Part shown: positions 36,883 through 48,078 of the stretch, piece by piece
How positions within the stretch are numbered: position 1 is the first letter of the stretch
How the letters are laid out: every line of letters starts with the position of its first letter
NCBI GenBank assembly: GCA_949752795.1
Contig: OX457061.1
Location: 41,076,338 to 41,140,337, forward strand
DNA length: 64,000 bases
Source: Hyperoodon ampullatus
Lineage: Eukaryota; Chordata; Mammalia; Artiodactyla; Ziphiidae
Direction of reading: 5' to 3'
Notes under the pieces: model-generated
Seen by the model: only the letters and a program-made list of their open reading frames with translations
Told to the model about the DNA's origin: nothing
Databases searched by the model: none
Position numbers and translations under genes: made by a program

Positions 36883-38402
36883 TCACACACTACTATGTGC
36901 CTGGGTGCCTATTAGGCACTGAAAGGCTCTCCCTGTGAAGGTAGAAGCATGTCTTATTGCCTCATGGCAGGGTTATGTGTGTGTACGTGGGGGCACTATG
37001 TACAAGGGGTGGGGCTGGAAACAGAGAAGGTTCCAGAGGGAAGGAACAGCATGTGCCAACTGGATGAGGTGGGAATGAGCGAGGTCCCAGGACCTGCAAA
37101 TAGTCCCACTCAGTTTGGTATAGCCAAGGGGGTGCAAGGTGAAGAGTGAGGTGGGCAGTGGGCAGGGACCAGGCCATGGAGGGCACATCCTGAAGGCAAC
37201 GGAGCCCCGGGATGATTTGCAACTGGAGCCCACTGCAGACTGGCTTTTCCAGAATGATAAATGTGGTGCTGGGTCGGAACTGTCAGGAGGGCCATGAGGC
37301 TACAGATGAGGGACTAGTTCCGAGGCAGAGCTGGGTCCTGGGGGAAATACACAGTGAGATTTTAACCAAGTGGAGGCAGAGGACGAAGAGCTGTGAGTTC
37401 GAGAAGAATCCAGGATGTGGCACCAGTGTGATGCCAGGGAAGAGAGCATCCACATTTCCTGGACCAGACGATTGGATGTACGCAGAAGGCTTTTGCAAAG
37501 GGCAGACACTGAGGGAGGAGAGCAGACCTGGAGGGCGAGGATGCAGCGTGGAGGCGGGGGGCCTTCCAGAGGTGGTGTCCACCAGGCTGGGTCCCGGCGC
37601 AGTGCTCAGGGGACAAGTGGGGCCGGAGACCCGGATGTGGACCTGAGTTCTCAGGTGCAGCTGCAGCCCTGGGGCTGGTGAGAGGAACAGGGGGCAGAGA
37701 GCGGGAGGGCAGCTGGCCAGGTTGGGTGGAACAGCAGCAAGAAGACTTGGAGCTGGAGGAGGGCAGCAGAGACGGGAGGGGAAGCAGGGGCAAGTAGGAT
37801 TTTCTTATCCAAGGCTGGAGAGACTGTCAAGGAAGTGCCATGTCCTGGAGAGATAACTAGACATAACTGCTGGCGCTTAGGTGAGAAAGACAACAAAGAA
37901 AGGTAAGGAAGGAAGTGATTATAGTACAACAAAAGTCAGAGTGGGGCTTCCACTGGGGGCAGGGGCGGGGGTGAGCTGCAGCCGGGACAGGCCACCGGGG
38001 GTTTCTGGAGTGGCCTCGAAAATTCTACCTCTTGACCTTAGTGGGGTTACAAAGGTGTTTGTCAAATCCACCAAGTTTTACTTTTGCTCATGTCCTTTCC
38101 TTAAAAAAAATGTTTTATTTTACAATAAAAAATTTTTGAAGGCGAGGTGACTGGGGCTTCTGCAGAGTCGAGGGAATTCTGGGAGTTGAGGACAGACTGT
38201 GGCGGGCGGAGGAGGGGTTGGAGGGAAGGAAAAAGAGGACCGGACCTTTAGAAGACTCTTCTCAGGTATCCCGGCTGAGGACAGACAGGGAGAGGGAGGG
38301 TAACAGCTGGAGGCGCTGTAGGGTCCAGGCAGGTGGTGCCCGATGGGAAGAACCCTACAGGCAGGCAGAGGGGAAAAGCTGGCCCACGAAGAGGGCGGGG
38401 CT

Positions 38403-38720
38403 GTGCCGTCCAATAAGGCGGCAGCCCAGCCCACACGCGGCTCCGCGGGGCTGGAAATGTGCCCGAGCTAAGATGTGCTGTGGGTATAAAACGTACCCAG
38501 ATTTCCAAGACTTCAATCATAGAACTAGAAGTATCTCAATAATTTATAAATACTGATTACAAGTCAAAATGATAATATTTTGCACGTTATTGGGCAAAAT
38601 ACATTACTTTATATGTTCCTTTTAACATATTAAAATGTATTAGTGAAATTAATTTCCTCTGTTTCTTTTTCCTCGTCAGATGCGGCTACTAGAAAGTCTA
38701 GTACGACACAGGCAGCAAGC
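38403..38720. mobile_element. MER58-like hAT DNA transposon
   Basis: Begins 'ctgtgccgtccaata' and continues with 'gatttccaagacttcaatca', 'tgataatattttgcacgt' and 'aattaatttcctctgtttct', then 'gcggctactagaaa'. This order matches MER58/Charlie-type elements as I remember them. Diverged. Confidence 0.65.
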
Positions 38721-39049
38721 TGTCCTTCCACGGAGCCGGCCTCAGCCCGCAGCATGGCGCCTCTGTGATGACCTGCACCCTGCGTGGAGCCCACGTGGCT
38801 TCCCCGCCCTAGGAGACACCCGTCTCTACCATGCCCGCTGGGGGGGCCATGCACATCCAGCCCCACCAAGCCCCACCTTGGCCGGGCCAGTCTGGGCTGC
38901 GCTCCAGCTCACTGTCCTTCCAGCTTCGCCGGCCTGGGCCCTTCCTTCTCTCTCCACTCTCTCTGTGGAGTGCTCCTGACCCCCCTGGAAACGTCCCTGG
39001 GGACTCTGGCTCTTAATTCTCACGGGTCCCATCTAGTAGCTGTATACTT

Positions 39050-39163
39050 ACTGCTGTGGCCCAGCCGCCCCGCAGCATGTGGGATCTTCCCGGACCGGGG
39101 CATGGACCCGCGTCCCCTGCATCAGCAGGCGGACTCTCAACCACTGTGACACCAGGGAAGCCC
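39050..39163 (-). mobile_element. Truncated CHR SINE
   Basis: Only the head half is present, 'tgtgggatcttcccggacc' to 'accagggaagcccc', with no poly-A side. Confidence 0.88.
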
Positions 39164-39169
39164 CTGACT

Positions 39170-39300
39170 CTCTCCCATTAGACTAGAAGTTTCCAGAGGG
39201 AGGGGCCGCTTGCCTGACTTGGCCCCTCTGTGTTCGCTGTTCTGTGCCTGGTGCGCAGTGTATGCTCAGTATCTGCTGAATGAATAAATGACTGAGGCCC
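39170..39300 (+). mobile_element. L2-like 3' fragment
   Basis: 'gtgcctggtgcgcagtgtat' and 'tgctgaatgaataaatgact' form the common L2 3' end. Confidence 0.6.
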
Positions 39301-39556
39301 CGTGGTGGACTCGTAGGGACCAGGGAGGAGCGCCTGCAGTGAGCTGGGAAGGGTGGAGAGCAGAGTTACCCCCGAGAGCCTCTTGGGGGGAGGCCAAAGG
39401 CAAGGGGAGATGACCGCGGGCTCACAGTGGTCAGGGGGCAGCCTAAGGACCCAGCAGAGGCCGAAGGTCACACATTTGAGAGGTCCCGGCCCACACTGCC
39501 GGGTGGGCAGGAGCAGCTGCTGGCATCTTCACAGCCGTCCTCGACAGTTTACTTTT

Positions 39557-39766
39557 TTTTTTTTTTCCTTTTTTGCGGTACGCGGGCCTCTCATTGTCGT
39601 GGCCTTTCCCGTTGCGGAGCACAGGCTCCGGACGCGCAGGCTCAGCGGCCATGGCTCACGGGCCCAGCCGCTCCACGGCATGTGGGATCTTCCCGGACCG
39701 GGGCACGAACCCGTGTCCCCTGCATCGGCAGGCAGACTCTCAACCACTGCGCCACCAGGGAAGCCC
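39557..39766 (-). mobile_element. CHR SINE
   Basis: Minus-strand short-form copy with exact duplications gacagtttactttt at 39543-39556 and 39767-39780. Confidence 0.96.
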
Positions 39767-40124
39767 GACAGTTTACTTTTTATGAGGCAACATCTGTAAC
39801 AAAAAAATACTTCTCCCCATCAAAATGTACATCAATGCTCTATCATGGAGTAGCTGGACCGAGTGCCAAGGCATGGATGGTCAGGGTTTGATAATGGCTC
39901 ATCAGGTCATTGCACCGCGGTAGGTGGGTTTGTGATGGGCGAGGAGGTGCCCTAAGAAGGGACAATCCCAGGTGGAGTGCTGGTAAGCACTGGGCCTGCA
40001 AAAGAGCCCAGCTCGGGGCTCAACACTGCAGAGAACAGACCCACTGCTTGTGGGGAGGGAATCACATCCCTGTCACATTAGCGCAGCCAAGGAGGCAATG
40101 TCCTAGGCCAAGAGCCAGTACCCA

Positions 40125-40332
40125 TTTTCTGTCAAGGGCCAGGTAGCAGATATTTGGGGCTCTGAGGACCATAGGGTCTCTGTTGCAATTGCTTGTCTGC
40201 CCTTGTAGAGTGAAAATGGGCACAGACAATGTGTAAACAATGGGCGTGGCTGTGTCCCAGTAAAACTTTATTAAAAGAAGCAGGCAGCAGGCTGAATTTG
40301 GCCTGTGGTCCATAGTGTGCCAACTCCTGTAT
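40125..40332 (+). mobile_element. hAT-Charlie non-autonomous DNA transposon
   Basis: Same family as 27312-27500: 'ttttctgtcaagggccagg', 'gggcgtggctgtgtcccagt', 'gtgtgccaactcctg'. Confidence 0.82.
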
Positions 40333-40700
40333 GACTCTCCAGCCTCAGAGCCCTGATTTTCCCAAGGTTGGCCACCATATTTCAAGACTCCGATGGGTCT
40401 CCTTAGAGAAACACTTTATGTCAGCAAAGTTCTAGTGAGTTTTAGGAATCTCCCACATGAGCAAACGGAGACTCAATCCACTGTTGGGCCAGAGACAACT
40501 CAAATGATAACGTTTCACTGCAGCAGTAAAACAGCAACCTTATCTCTTAGCGGACATATTTTTCCTCTTTGGTATTTCTTGAAATGTGAATCAAAGGGTT
40601 TCTTCTGCAGGGAGGTACCAGGTCTGGAATGGGGAATGTCGGGAGTGAGACACTTAAAGAAATGAGATTTAAAGAAATCTCATTTTAAAATATGTTGTGG

Positions 40701-40915
40701 GCTTCCCTGGTGGCGCAGTGGTTGAGAGTCCGCCTGCCGATGCAGGGGACACGGGTTCGTGCCCCGGTTTGGGAAGATCCTACATGCCGCGGAGCGGCTG
40801 GGCCCGTGAGCCATGGCTGCTGAGCTTGTGCGTCCAGAGCCTGTGCTCTGCAAGGGGAGAGGCCACAACAGTGAGAGGCCTGTGTACTGCAAAAAAAAAA
40901 AAAAAAAAAAAAAAA
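40701..40915 (+). mobile_element. CHR SINE
   Basis: Plus-strand short-form copy with poly-A. atgttgtgg flanks it on both sides. Confidence 0.95.
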
Positions 40916-41340
40916 ATGTTGTGGGCCTAAAAGCAAAGCTGGACTTTTTAAAAAAAAGAGAACTGCTCTTGTCACCTGTTCCCCCCACACTGGGGGACTT
41001 CCTCCTCCCTCCCTGAAAGGAGGGGGCATGTTTAGAAAAGATAAACACACAACCTAATAGAAAACACAAAGGCCTGTTGTGTAACACAGGAAACGAAAAG
41101 GCCAGTGGGAAACAGCAGGTGTTCCTGGCAGTGCAGGCCTGGTGGAAGAAGAGGATGAGGCATTATCGGATCCTACCCCGGGTTTGTGTGGGCAAATGTT
41201 TATGTAACTGCAGTGGAGGAGCTGAAGCTTAACGGCAGCCTGTCTGCTCTGGAGTGCAGTTGCCAAGCAATACCTTTCCCCTTGTGCCCTCGAGGCCTGA
41301 GGGGTTTGCAACTGCTTTCTCCTGCCAGAGGGCTACTCAC

Positions 41341-41439
41341 CGAAGTCAGAGCCTCCACGTTGGCGCCTGTCAGACAGAGGTAGCGGACTACATCCAGAAT
41401 CCCGTTGTTGGCTGCAAGGTGCAGAGGCGTCCGTCCATA
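41341..41439 (-). CDS. DAPK1: DAPK1 coding exon, ankyrin repeat 8 (residues 609-641)
   Basis: This exon is 99 bp, phase 0-0, and holds one repeat from YGRTPLHLAANNGI to VEALTS. The acceptor is ctcttccag and the donor is gtgagt. Differences from remembered human are T for M (632), N for S (635) and S for T (641). It closes the recognisable ankyrin array. Confidence 0.97.
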
Positions 41440-42479
41440 CTGGAAGAGACAAGAAAGACCCAGGAGAGTCCTCACGGCTGCTGCTGAGGATGACATTTAT
41501 GGAGTGACCTCACAGGGTCATCATTGTGTAGGGATCTGGGATCCTCCAAAAAGAAATAGAAGGCGAGGTCTCCCTTCTCCAGAAAGTTGCCATCTCCTTG
41601 GGGAGGCAAGCCGAGCAAAACATTTTCAAGTATTTCTCGGTTAAGAGAGTAACTTTAAAATAAAACTTAAAAGGATGAAAGAGTGGGAGGCTTATCATAA
41701 GATAACTAAATTAAGTCTCCTGCTGCGCCAGCAGAAAGGAGGCATGAGTCAGGGCTCAAGGGCCCCAAAGTTCCGGATAGATCTGCACCACAGTTCAAAT
41801 TTAGATACAGCAAAGGAAAAAGGCATGGAAGCACAGCCACTGAAGACACTCTAATGAGGTGAAATTCCAAGGCCATACCCACCATTTTTTATGCCTATGG
41901 GTTCCCAAACCCAAGGCATCTGGAGGCACTACAGTGAATTCATGGGGCGCTGAGGAACATTTTAAATTTTTGATGGAACCAGCAGGTTCAGACACCAGGG
42001 AAACTACTAGCTCCAGGTAGTTCAAAGTCTCAAAGTAGCTGGTACTGCCTTCCTTTCGATGACGTCATGTATGCACAGCAGGGGGTTGGTCGCTGCTGTG
42101 ATAAGAGGCAAATATCTTGAGAAAATCCACGTAGAACAGGATATAAGGGTGGTGGGGTCCACTCTGAGTCCAAGGTTTGAGGAGTTATGAGGTGCCCAAC
42201 AAGCATACGCAACCCATTAATATACAACTGGGGTTAATTAAGAATGAAATAAAAATAGTTTTCTTTCAGTTTATGTGGATCATTTATTCCCACAGCTACT
42301 AAGCTGTTAGGACATACATACTAGGTTGTTTGGATTGAATGACTTAACAAACAGAACTTTAGGTATTTCTTTTGCTCTGGGGGAGCCATGAAAAAGCTCA
42401 CTAAGACACTATGGAAGTTATGAACTGAGCAAGTCTGGGTATCTCTGCTTTATGCTGTTTATGTGCAAATACAGGTTTC

Positions 42480-42900
42480 TGTTAGAAAGTTAACACACGC
42501 TCAGGTAGAATATCCAAACAACACAGAAGGATATATGGTAGAAAAATGAAGTCTCCCTCCCCCTCCCCCAAGTTCCCCTACTCAGAACTAGCCCTACTCA
42601 AACCTTCCAGGCTTTTCTCTACGAATCCATAAATGGAGAGAAATAATCTGAAAAGCCAAGACATTAATCACACTCCACCTTCTATTCTGTCCCTTGCTTT
42701 TTTCACCTAACAATAGGTTGTGAATAATTTTTCATGTCTATAAGGAAATCTATTACATGCTTTCAGATACCTGAATAACATTCAATATACGGCTATATCA
42801 TAACTCATTTAGCCAGCCTGCTGAGGACGGACACTTAGGTGGTTCCATTTCTTGCGATTATAAATAACGCTGCAATGTATGTGCATATTTATGTTTTGTT
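42480..42900 (-). mobile_element. Ancient L1-like fragment
   Basis: 'ttgcttttttcacctaacaa', 'ggttccatttcttgcgatta' and 'taaataacgctgcaatg' are typical of the ORF2 end of old L1s in reverse. Confidence 0.6.
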
Positions 42901-43129
42901 TACTGTTAGCTTCTAGAGTGATTTAGAAAGCAGATATGAAGCTTTCAAATACCCTAGAGTTAAAGTGAGAAGGAAAGGAGGAGGTTTGGAAGACCTGGAC
43001 AAAGAGTTTGGATTTCTGTGTAAGGAAGATAGTCTTGCTTACAGGAAGCATAGTTTTATAGAAGGGAAGAAGGTCAATGAAGAGACGTGTGATGAATAGA
43101 ATGGACTAGGAGAGTTTACACTTTTGATG

Positions 43130-43520
43130 GCCCCCAATGATTGACAGAACAAAACCCAAACTCCTTAGCATTACATTCAAGGTCTTTCACCATCTGGATT
43201 CAGTGCCCCTTTCTAGCTGTCTCCCTCCTCTTCTTGAAATAGGCTTTCCCCTCTTCTTCATCTGTCCAAGTCCTACTCATTTAAAATGATCACCTCTGAA
43301 AAGCTTTTCCCTGGTTTCTTTAATGTCCAGATGTCCATGTTTCTGGAGCACCTGTACCTCTATCACAGCAGTGACTGCAATATGAGATGCTGTTATACTG
43401 AAATGTCTGTGTGTCTGTCCAAAAGCAGCCTGAGGGCAAGAACCATTCCCTGCTGTCCATACCCTGCCTGCCCCTGCTCCCCACCCGCGCCTGGCACAGT
43501 GTTGTCACAGAAGGGCATTC
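43130..43520 (+). mobile_element. L2 fragment
   Basis: Contains 'ttcaaggtctttcaccatct', 'aaaatgatcacctctgaa' and 'cgcctggcacagtgttg', a typical L2 progression. Confidence 0.75.
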
Positions 43521-45036
43521 ATCAATGCTTGGCAGGCACGGAATTCTCCTGCAGGCTCCTGGATGTGTGTGCGCATCTGTGTGTGTGTGCATGTACACAC
43601 ACGTGTGTATCGACATGCTTTTTCTACTTTCGCTGATAAGAAGAGCCAATCCAAAAAGGAACAAAGGGTTAAGGGCCATGCACTCTGCATCATCTAGTTC
43701 CTCTCCTCTCCTGTATTTCCCGATGTGGCTGAGTAAGTAGCCACTCTCTGGATTTTCACATGAGAAGAATGCAGACAAAGACATGTCTGTTTCACTGCAA
43801 TGAGCGTCAAAAATAGTGACAAGTTCCTGTCACATACTGCTGGAAGGGGTAGGATCTGAATGACCATTTTTATCTCCGGGGGAATTGAGTCCAGGTAAGG
43901 AAAAGGCAGGACACACCATGGGAAAGGAGTGACAGTCTGCCTGTGGGACATGGGCCGTCACTGTGCCACCTCCATGCTGACAACCGGTTACCGGGGTGAG
44001 ACCATGTAAAGCCAGATGTGCTTTCTGGAGAAATAATGCCTTTGTCTTACTTTTCTGTGCATCTTTTAAGCTCCCCTACAGCTCCCATCATCTTTCCTAA
44101 AATAAACAGCAAAAAAATGAACAGGAAAACAAGCTGACACCAACCCTTCTGAAGAAGGCGTGAGACCCACAAAGTCGCGGTGTACAATGGCCAAGTCAAA
44201 GGTATTCAAATGAGTGCCACGAGGTTCCTAAAGCTGCTTTTTACTCATTTAAAGACTCCTGGAAGGAAAGCCAAGGTCTTGATGCTGCTTAATATTACAT
44301 TTAGTTTCCTCCTTAAGCCACTTATATAACTGACTTGGCAAGGTTAGAATAGGATAAACTAAGAAAGCAACCAGCAGCTAATGGTTAAGACCTAGTATAT
44401 TGTCTTTTCATATTTCCAGAATATGAAGATTACCAGTTTCAATTCCCATTAGAATTAATCACATAATATGCAAGAGGACTATTTTTTTGATAGAAGCATC
44501 ATTTTCCAGTTGTTTCAAATATTAATTCTTTTTACCTCAAACAAATCATAATAAAATTCTGCTGGTATCATGTCGACCATTTATAAACAAACATTTCCTG
44601 CAATTAAAAAATTAATTCTACTTGGACTTTGTTTTTAACATAATCGTAACAGAATAGTGCTTGCCCTTCATACAGTTACAGGGCTGAAACCACATGAATA
44701 TTCAACTGTTCTATCATATTTGGTAATGAAAATCTAGATGGTATTCAGGGAAAAGAGAAGGTGTTAACTAATTTCTAGGAGTCAGCATATGGGGATTTTT
44801 ATTTCTTTATCATTCACCAAATGATAGTATCCCCTTGGTCTTACCAAACTTATTCAGCACAAAAAAGATGCTATGAACTTTTGACCATAAAACTCTCAGT
44901 GGGGGAAACTGGAGAAATCTGGCCCTAGGAATTTCAATCACATCAGAACTCATTAGGTGTTTTCCTGAAGACTTAGTGCTCCAGGAAGATGCCCCAATTT
45001 GTACCACGTTCTCTGATTCCTCTACAGGAGGGGATG

Positions 45037-45097
45037 CGCGTGTGTGCGCACGCAGGCACACACACACGCACACACACGTTCTCTCTCTCTCTCTTTC
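45037..45097. repeat. Alternating GT/CA tract followed by (CT)n
   Basis: 'gcgcgtgtgtgcgcacgc' is followed by CA-rich sequence and then a CT run. Low-complexity intronic sequence. Confidence 0.93.
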
Positions 45098-45350
45098 TCG
45101 ATGCCCATAAATGGTAAGCCAGGCTCAGCAGGAAGTACTTATTAATGTAATTTTCTGTTAGTTTAGGAAATTATTCAAAAGTCAGATGTAAAATATACTT
45201 AAAGTGGAGAGCCCTATAAAAATGAACAGGTTCATATAAGCAATACTGACTTCGAACAATGAAAAGATGCAGAGAGAAACTTGCCCAAACCCAGAAACAC
45301 GTGGACAGACAGACAGACGGACTCTGCAGGGATCTTCCTTCCAGCTTTAC

Positions 45351-45548
45351 CTTGTTGGAGAGATCCAAATTGCAGTTGGCTTCACAGAGGGCCACCACAA
45401 TCGGCACGTTGCCATCTTTGCAGGCCACGTGGAGGGGGGTGTTGCCATGCCTGTCTTGGAAATCGACGGAACAGCCCTGGCTGATGAGAGTCTGGATGAC
45501 CTCCATCTGACATCGTCTCACAGCAAGATGCAGAGCTATGTGTCCGTC
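45351..45548 (-). CDS. DAPK1: DAPK1 coding exon, ankyrin repeats 6-7 (residues 543-608)
   Basis: The exon is 198 bp, phase 0-0, and holds two repeats: DGHIALHLAVRRCQ to VDFQDR, then HGNTPLHVACKDGN to LDLSNK. It is the most changed exon relative to remembered human, with about six substitutions (561, 563, 568, 571, 589, 605), most of them conservative. The acceptor is tttttgcag and the donor is gtaaag. Reading past the donor stays open for 59 codons into the intron (see findings). Confidence 0.97.
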
Positions 45549-46892
45549 CTGCAAAAAACACCAGGGCCGTGAACGCTTTCGCTTGGGCACGTGGGCCTGG
45601 CCGCTTGCCTTTCCAGCTGTACTGGGCCAGGTTTAATTGGCAATGGGACCATTACTGCAAAGCCTGAAGGAGGATTAAAACCATGAACTTTACTCCTGGT
45701 GGGGTTGGGGCAAGGCCCCATACATCTCACTCTGAATAATCACAGACCAAGCTGACCATCAGCTTAATTAACCTAGGCTTGGCCAGTACATTCGGGTAGG
45801 AAGACTCCACACTCCTTTTTGTCTCTGAATTTATAGGACTTCAGTTATGTTTGGTACTCCAGTGGCCTGTTTTATCAAGCATTTGAAAAACACTTTTCAA
45901 AACATTTGCTCAGCAATCTTTACTAACTTCCTAAGTAGAAAGTTTATTATTTTATTTGACACCAGGAGAAACTGAGAGAGCAAGGCGACTTGCTGTCATG
46001 TATATGAGCATCAGTCCAGGAATTCATTCCACCTGCTCTAGAACCCCCGGTGAAGAAGCGTGTCGAGTTTTAGGAGCTGGGTAGACGGAGTGTGGAAACA
46101 TCTCTGTAACGTACTCGTTCTAGGGTTGCTCAGTGTCAGCACTACTGACATTGGGACCTGTCCTGGGAATTGTAGGCTGTTCAGCAGCACCCCTGGTCTT
46201 TATCTTCTAGATGCCCCACCCTGGCTGTGACAACCAAAATATGTCTCCAGCCACTACCAATGTCTCCTGGGGGCAAGGTCACCCCACTTGAGAACTACTT
46301 CTCTGTACCCAGAAAATACTCCACAAGTGGCAGTTCCTAAATTAACCACAGTGTGCCAGATCTAACTATACATAGCAACATCACAGCCTCATTGTAAGTA
46401 CAAGCTCACAATAAGAACAGATTATGCTGAATTTGCTTAATTAAAAAAGGAAAACCTGGCCTGGAATTGAGACTGCCAAACAAATAAGAATAGTTTATTG
46501 TTTTTCTACAAAATAGCAGGTGATGGAAGTAAATAAACCACCTATCTCTTTGTCTGTCTACAAATTAATAGTGTGTTGCCAATTTCAGTCCTAAATGAGG
46601 ATTTGTCTTGGGCTCTGTGATCATCACTGTACCTGCTGCAAAGCTAAAAAGGCTAAAAATAGAGACCTGAGTCATCTGACCAATTCATAAATTTTGTTAC
46701 ACCCCACAAATGAATATTAATTATTAAACAGAATCTAGAATCACAGAATCTTTGGATAGAAGAAGAGAAAGGATAATATAACTAGTTGCACTCAAGTTTG
46801 TTATTTTAGGTCAACTAACTGAGAAGTCTTGTGGTCCCTCCAGCCCCCCAGATCACTTTTCAGCGAGTGGGATATATTGACCCACTAAGCAC
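45549..46892 (-). other. DAPK1: DAPK1 intron (1.3 kb)
   Basis: It contains one MER20 copy (46118-46308). The rest is unique AT-rich sequence. Confidence 0.88.
46118..46308 (-). mobile_element. MER20 hAT DNA transposon
   Basis: 'tgacattgggacctgtcctg', 'tagatgccccaccctggc', 'caaaatatgtctccagcc', and end 'ttgagaactact'. Confidence 0.85.
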
Positions 46893-47090
46893 CTTGTCGG
46901 ATGCATTAAGGTCGGCTCCGTGCTCAGCCAGACACTGCACAATGTCGTGGTAGCCCCTGGCGGAGGCTGTCAGGAGGGGGGTCTCTCCTTCCCGATTCTT
47001 AATGTTCACATTGCAGCCGGCTTCACAAAGGGCTTTGGCCACAGAGTAATAGCCGTGCCAGGCAGCACAGTGCAGGGGTGTTTCTTCTTC
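46893..47090 (-). CDS. DAPK1: DAPK1 coding exon, ankyrin repeats 4-5 (residues 477-542)
   Basis: The exon is 198 bp, exactly twice 99, phase 0-0. It carries two repeats: EEETPLHCAAWHGY to NVNIKN, then REGETPLLTASARGYH to LNASDK. The acceptor is ttggccag and the donor is gtgctt, which is weak at +4 and +5. Differences from remembered human are Q for E (528) and S for C (540). Confidence 0.97.
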
Positions 47091-47979
47091 CTGGCCAAGG
47101 AGACAAGTACATAGAGGAGGAGAATGCAAGACTATGAAAGAAAGTACAAGCATGGTGAGAGCCCTGGCCAAACCTGGCAGCAAACTCAAGGCAGCGGATT
47201 GAAAGAGCTTGTAGCTATTGGAGCAAAATGTTAATGTGAAATAATGGGCATGGGTCTGACGGCTTTCCTTAATTCAAATTCAGCTTTCTCAGCATTTTAC
47301 TGACAACTGACTTTGCGGAGCCCACTGGAACCATGGCTCAGCTCTTCTGAACAATAGAGCCTCTGCGTGGGTGGATTTATAGCATCTGTCTTGTAAAAGT
47401 GCTGTCTGTCCTTTACTTCACTGGAGACTACGAACCATGGGACAGCACTTCTCTGAGCAAGAACTCTTCTAACAATCTTGATGCCTCAAGATTCCTGTCA
47501 TGTATATAGCATAAAGGTGAGTCACATAAATTGATTACTGCTCCGGCAAAGAAGGGACCAAGACAAGCAAGCTTTAACAAAAATGATTGGTCGTGAGGTC
47601 TACATATTCATGATCAACCTCATTAGACACATGTATCTGTCTATGAGAGGCTGCTGTACTGTAGTGGTTATGAACACAGACTCTGGAACCAGACTGTGTG
47701 GGCTTGAGCACTGGCTCCACCACTGTTAAGCTGTGTTACCTTGGGCAAGTTCCTGAACCTCTCTCTGCCTCAGTTTCCTCATCTGTAAAATGAGAATTAT
47801 AGGGTTGTCCAGAGGATTAATGAATGAATGTTAGTGCTTTTGTTCGAGTCCCTGCCCTCTGTAATCTAAGCAGAAAACCTAACTTGGATAAAACTCTGTA
47901 AGACCTAAACACATCACCTGGCTGCCTGTATACCCATGCAAAAAGCAGAAAGAAGTGAGGACATCATACCATGACCCAC
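47091..47979 (-). other. DAPK1: DAPK1 intron (0.9 kb)
   Basis: It contains a well-preserved MIR at 47645-47840 and otherwise unique sequence. Confidence 0.88.
47645..47840 (+). mobile_element. MIR SINE
   Basis: Nearly complete forward MIR: 'tgtagtggttatgaacacag', 'ccttgggcaagttcctgaac', 'ctcatctgtaaaatgagaat'. Antisense to the gene. Confidence 0.92.
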
Positions 47980-48078
47980 CTTGTCCTGGAAGTTGGGATT
48001 TGAGCCAAAGCTGCACAGTAACTGAACCACATCGGCATGGCCATAGCGAGCTGCCACATGAAGGGCTGTCTCTCCAGA
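47980..48078 (-). CDS. DAPK1: DAPK1 coding exon, ankyrin repeat 3 (residues 444-476)
   Basis: This exon is 99 bp, phase 0-0, and holds one ankyrin repeat from SGETALHVAARYGH to NPNFQDK. The ALHVAARYGH stretch is a textbook ankyrin helix pair start. The acceptor is cttttgcag and the donor is gtgggt. Differences from remembered human are T for M (447), V for A (461) and F for I (473). Confidence 0.97.

Larger units (their letters stand above)
34245..41340 (-). other. DAPK1: DAPK1 intron (7.1 kb)
   Basis: It holds four CHR SINE copies, MER20, MER5A, MIR, L2, two hAT-type elements, a GC-rich segment (about 37000-38470) and the assembly gap. No exon is missing from the coding sequence across it. 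Confidence 0.9.
41440..45350 (-). other. DAPK1: DAPK1 intron (3.9 kb)
   Basis: It contains an old L1 fragment, an L2 fragment, and GT/CA-rich and CT-rich tracts near 43561-43610 and 45037-45097. The rest is AT-rich without genes. Confidence 0.88.

Noticed and set aside
36523..36922. Open frames spanning the N gap
   Set aside because: Unknown bases give no stops, so the frames are artefacts.
45037..45097. Short direct repeats resembling an array
   Set aside because: These are dinucleotide microsatellites. There is no spacer-repeat structure, and CRISPR is not expected in a mammalian genome.
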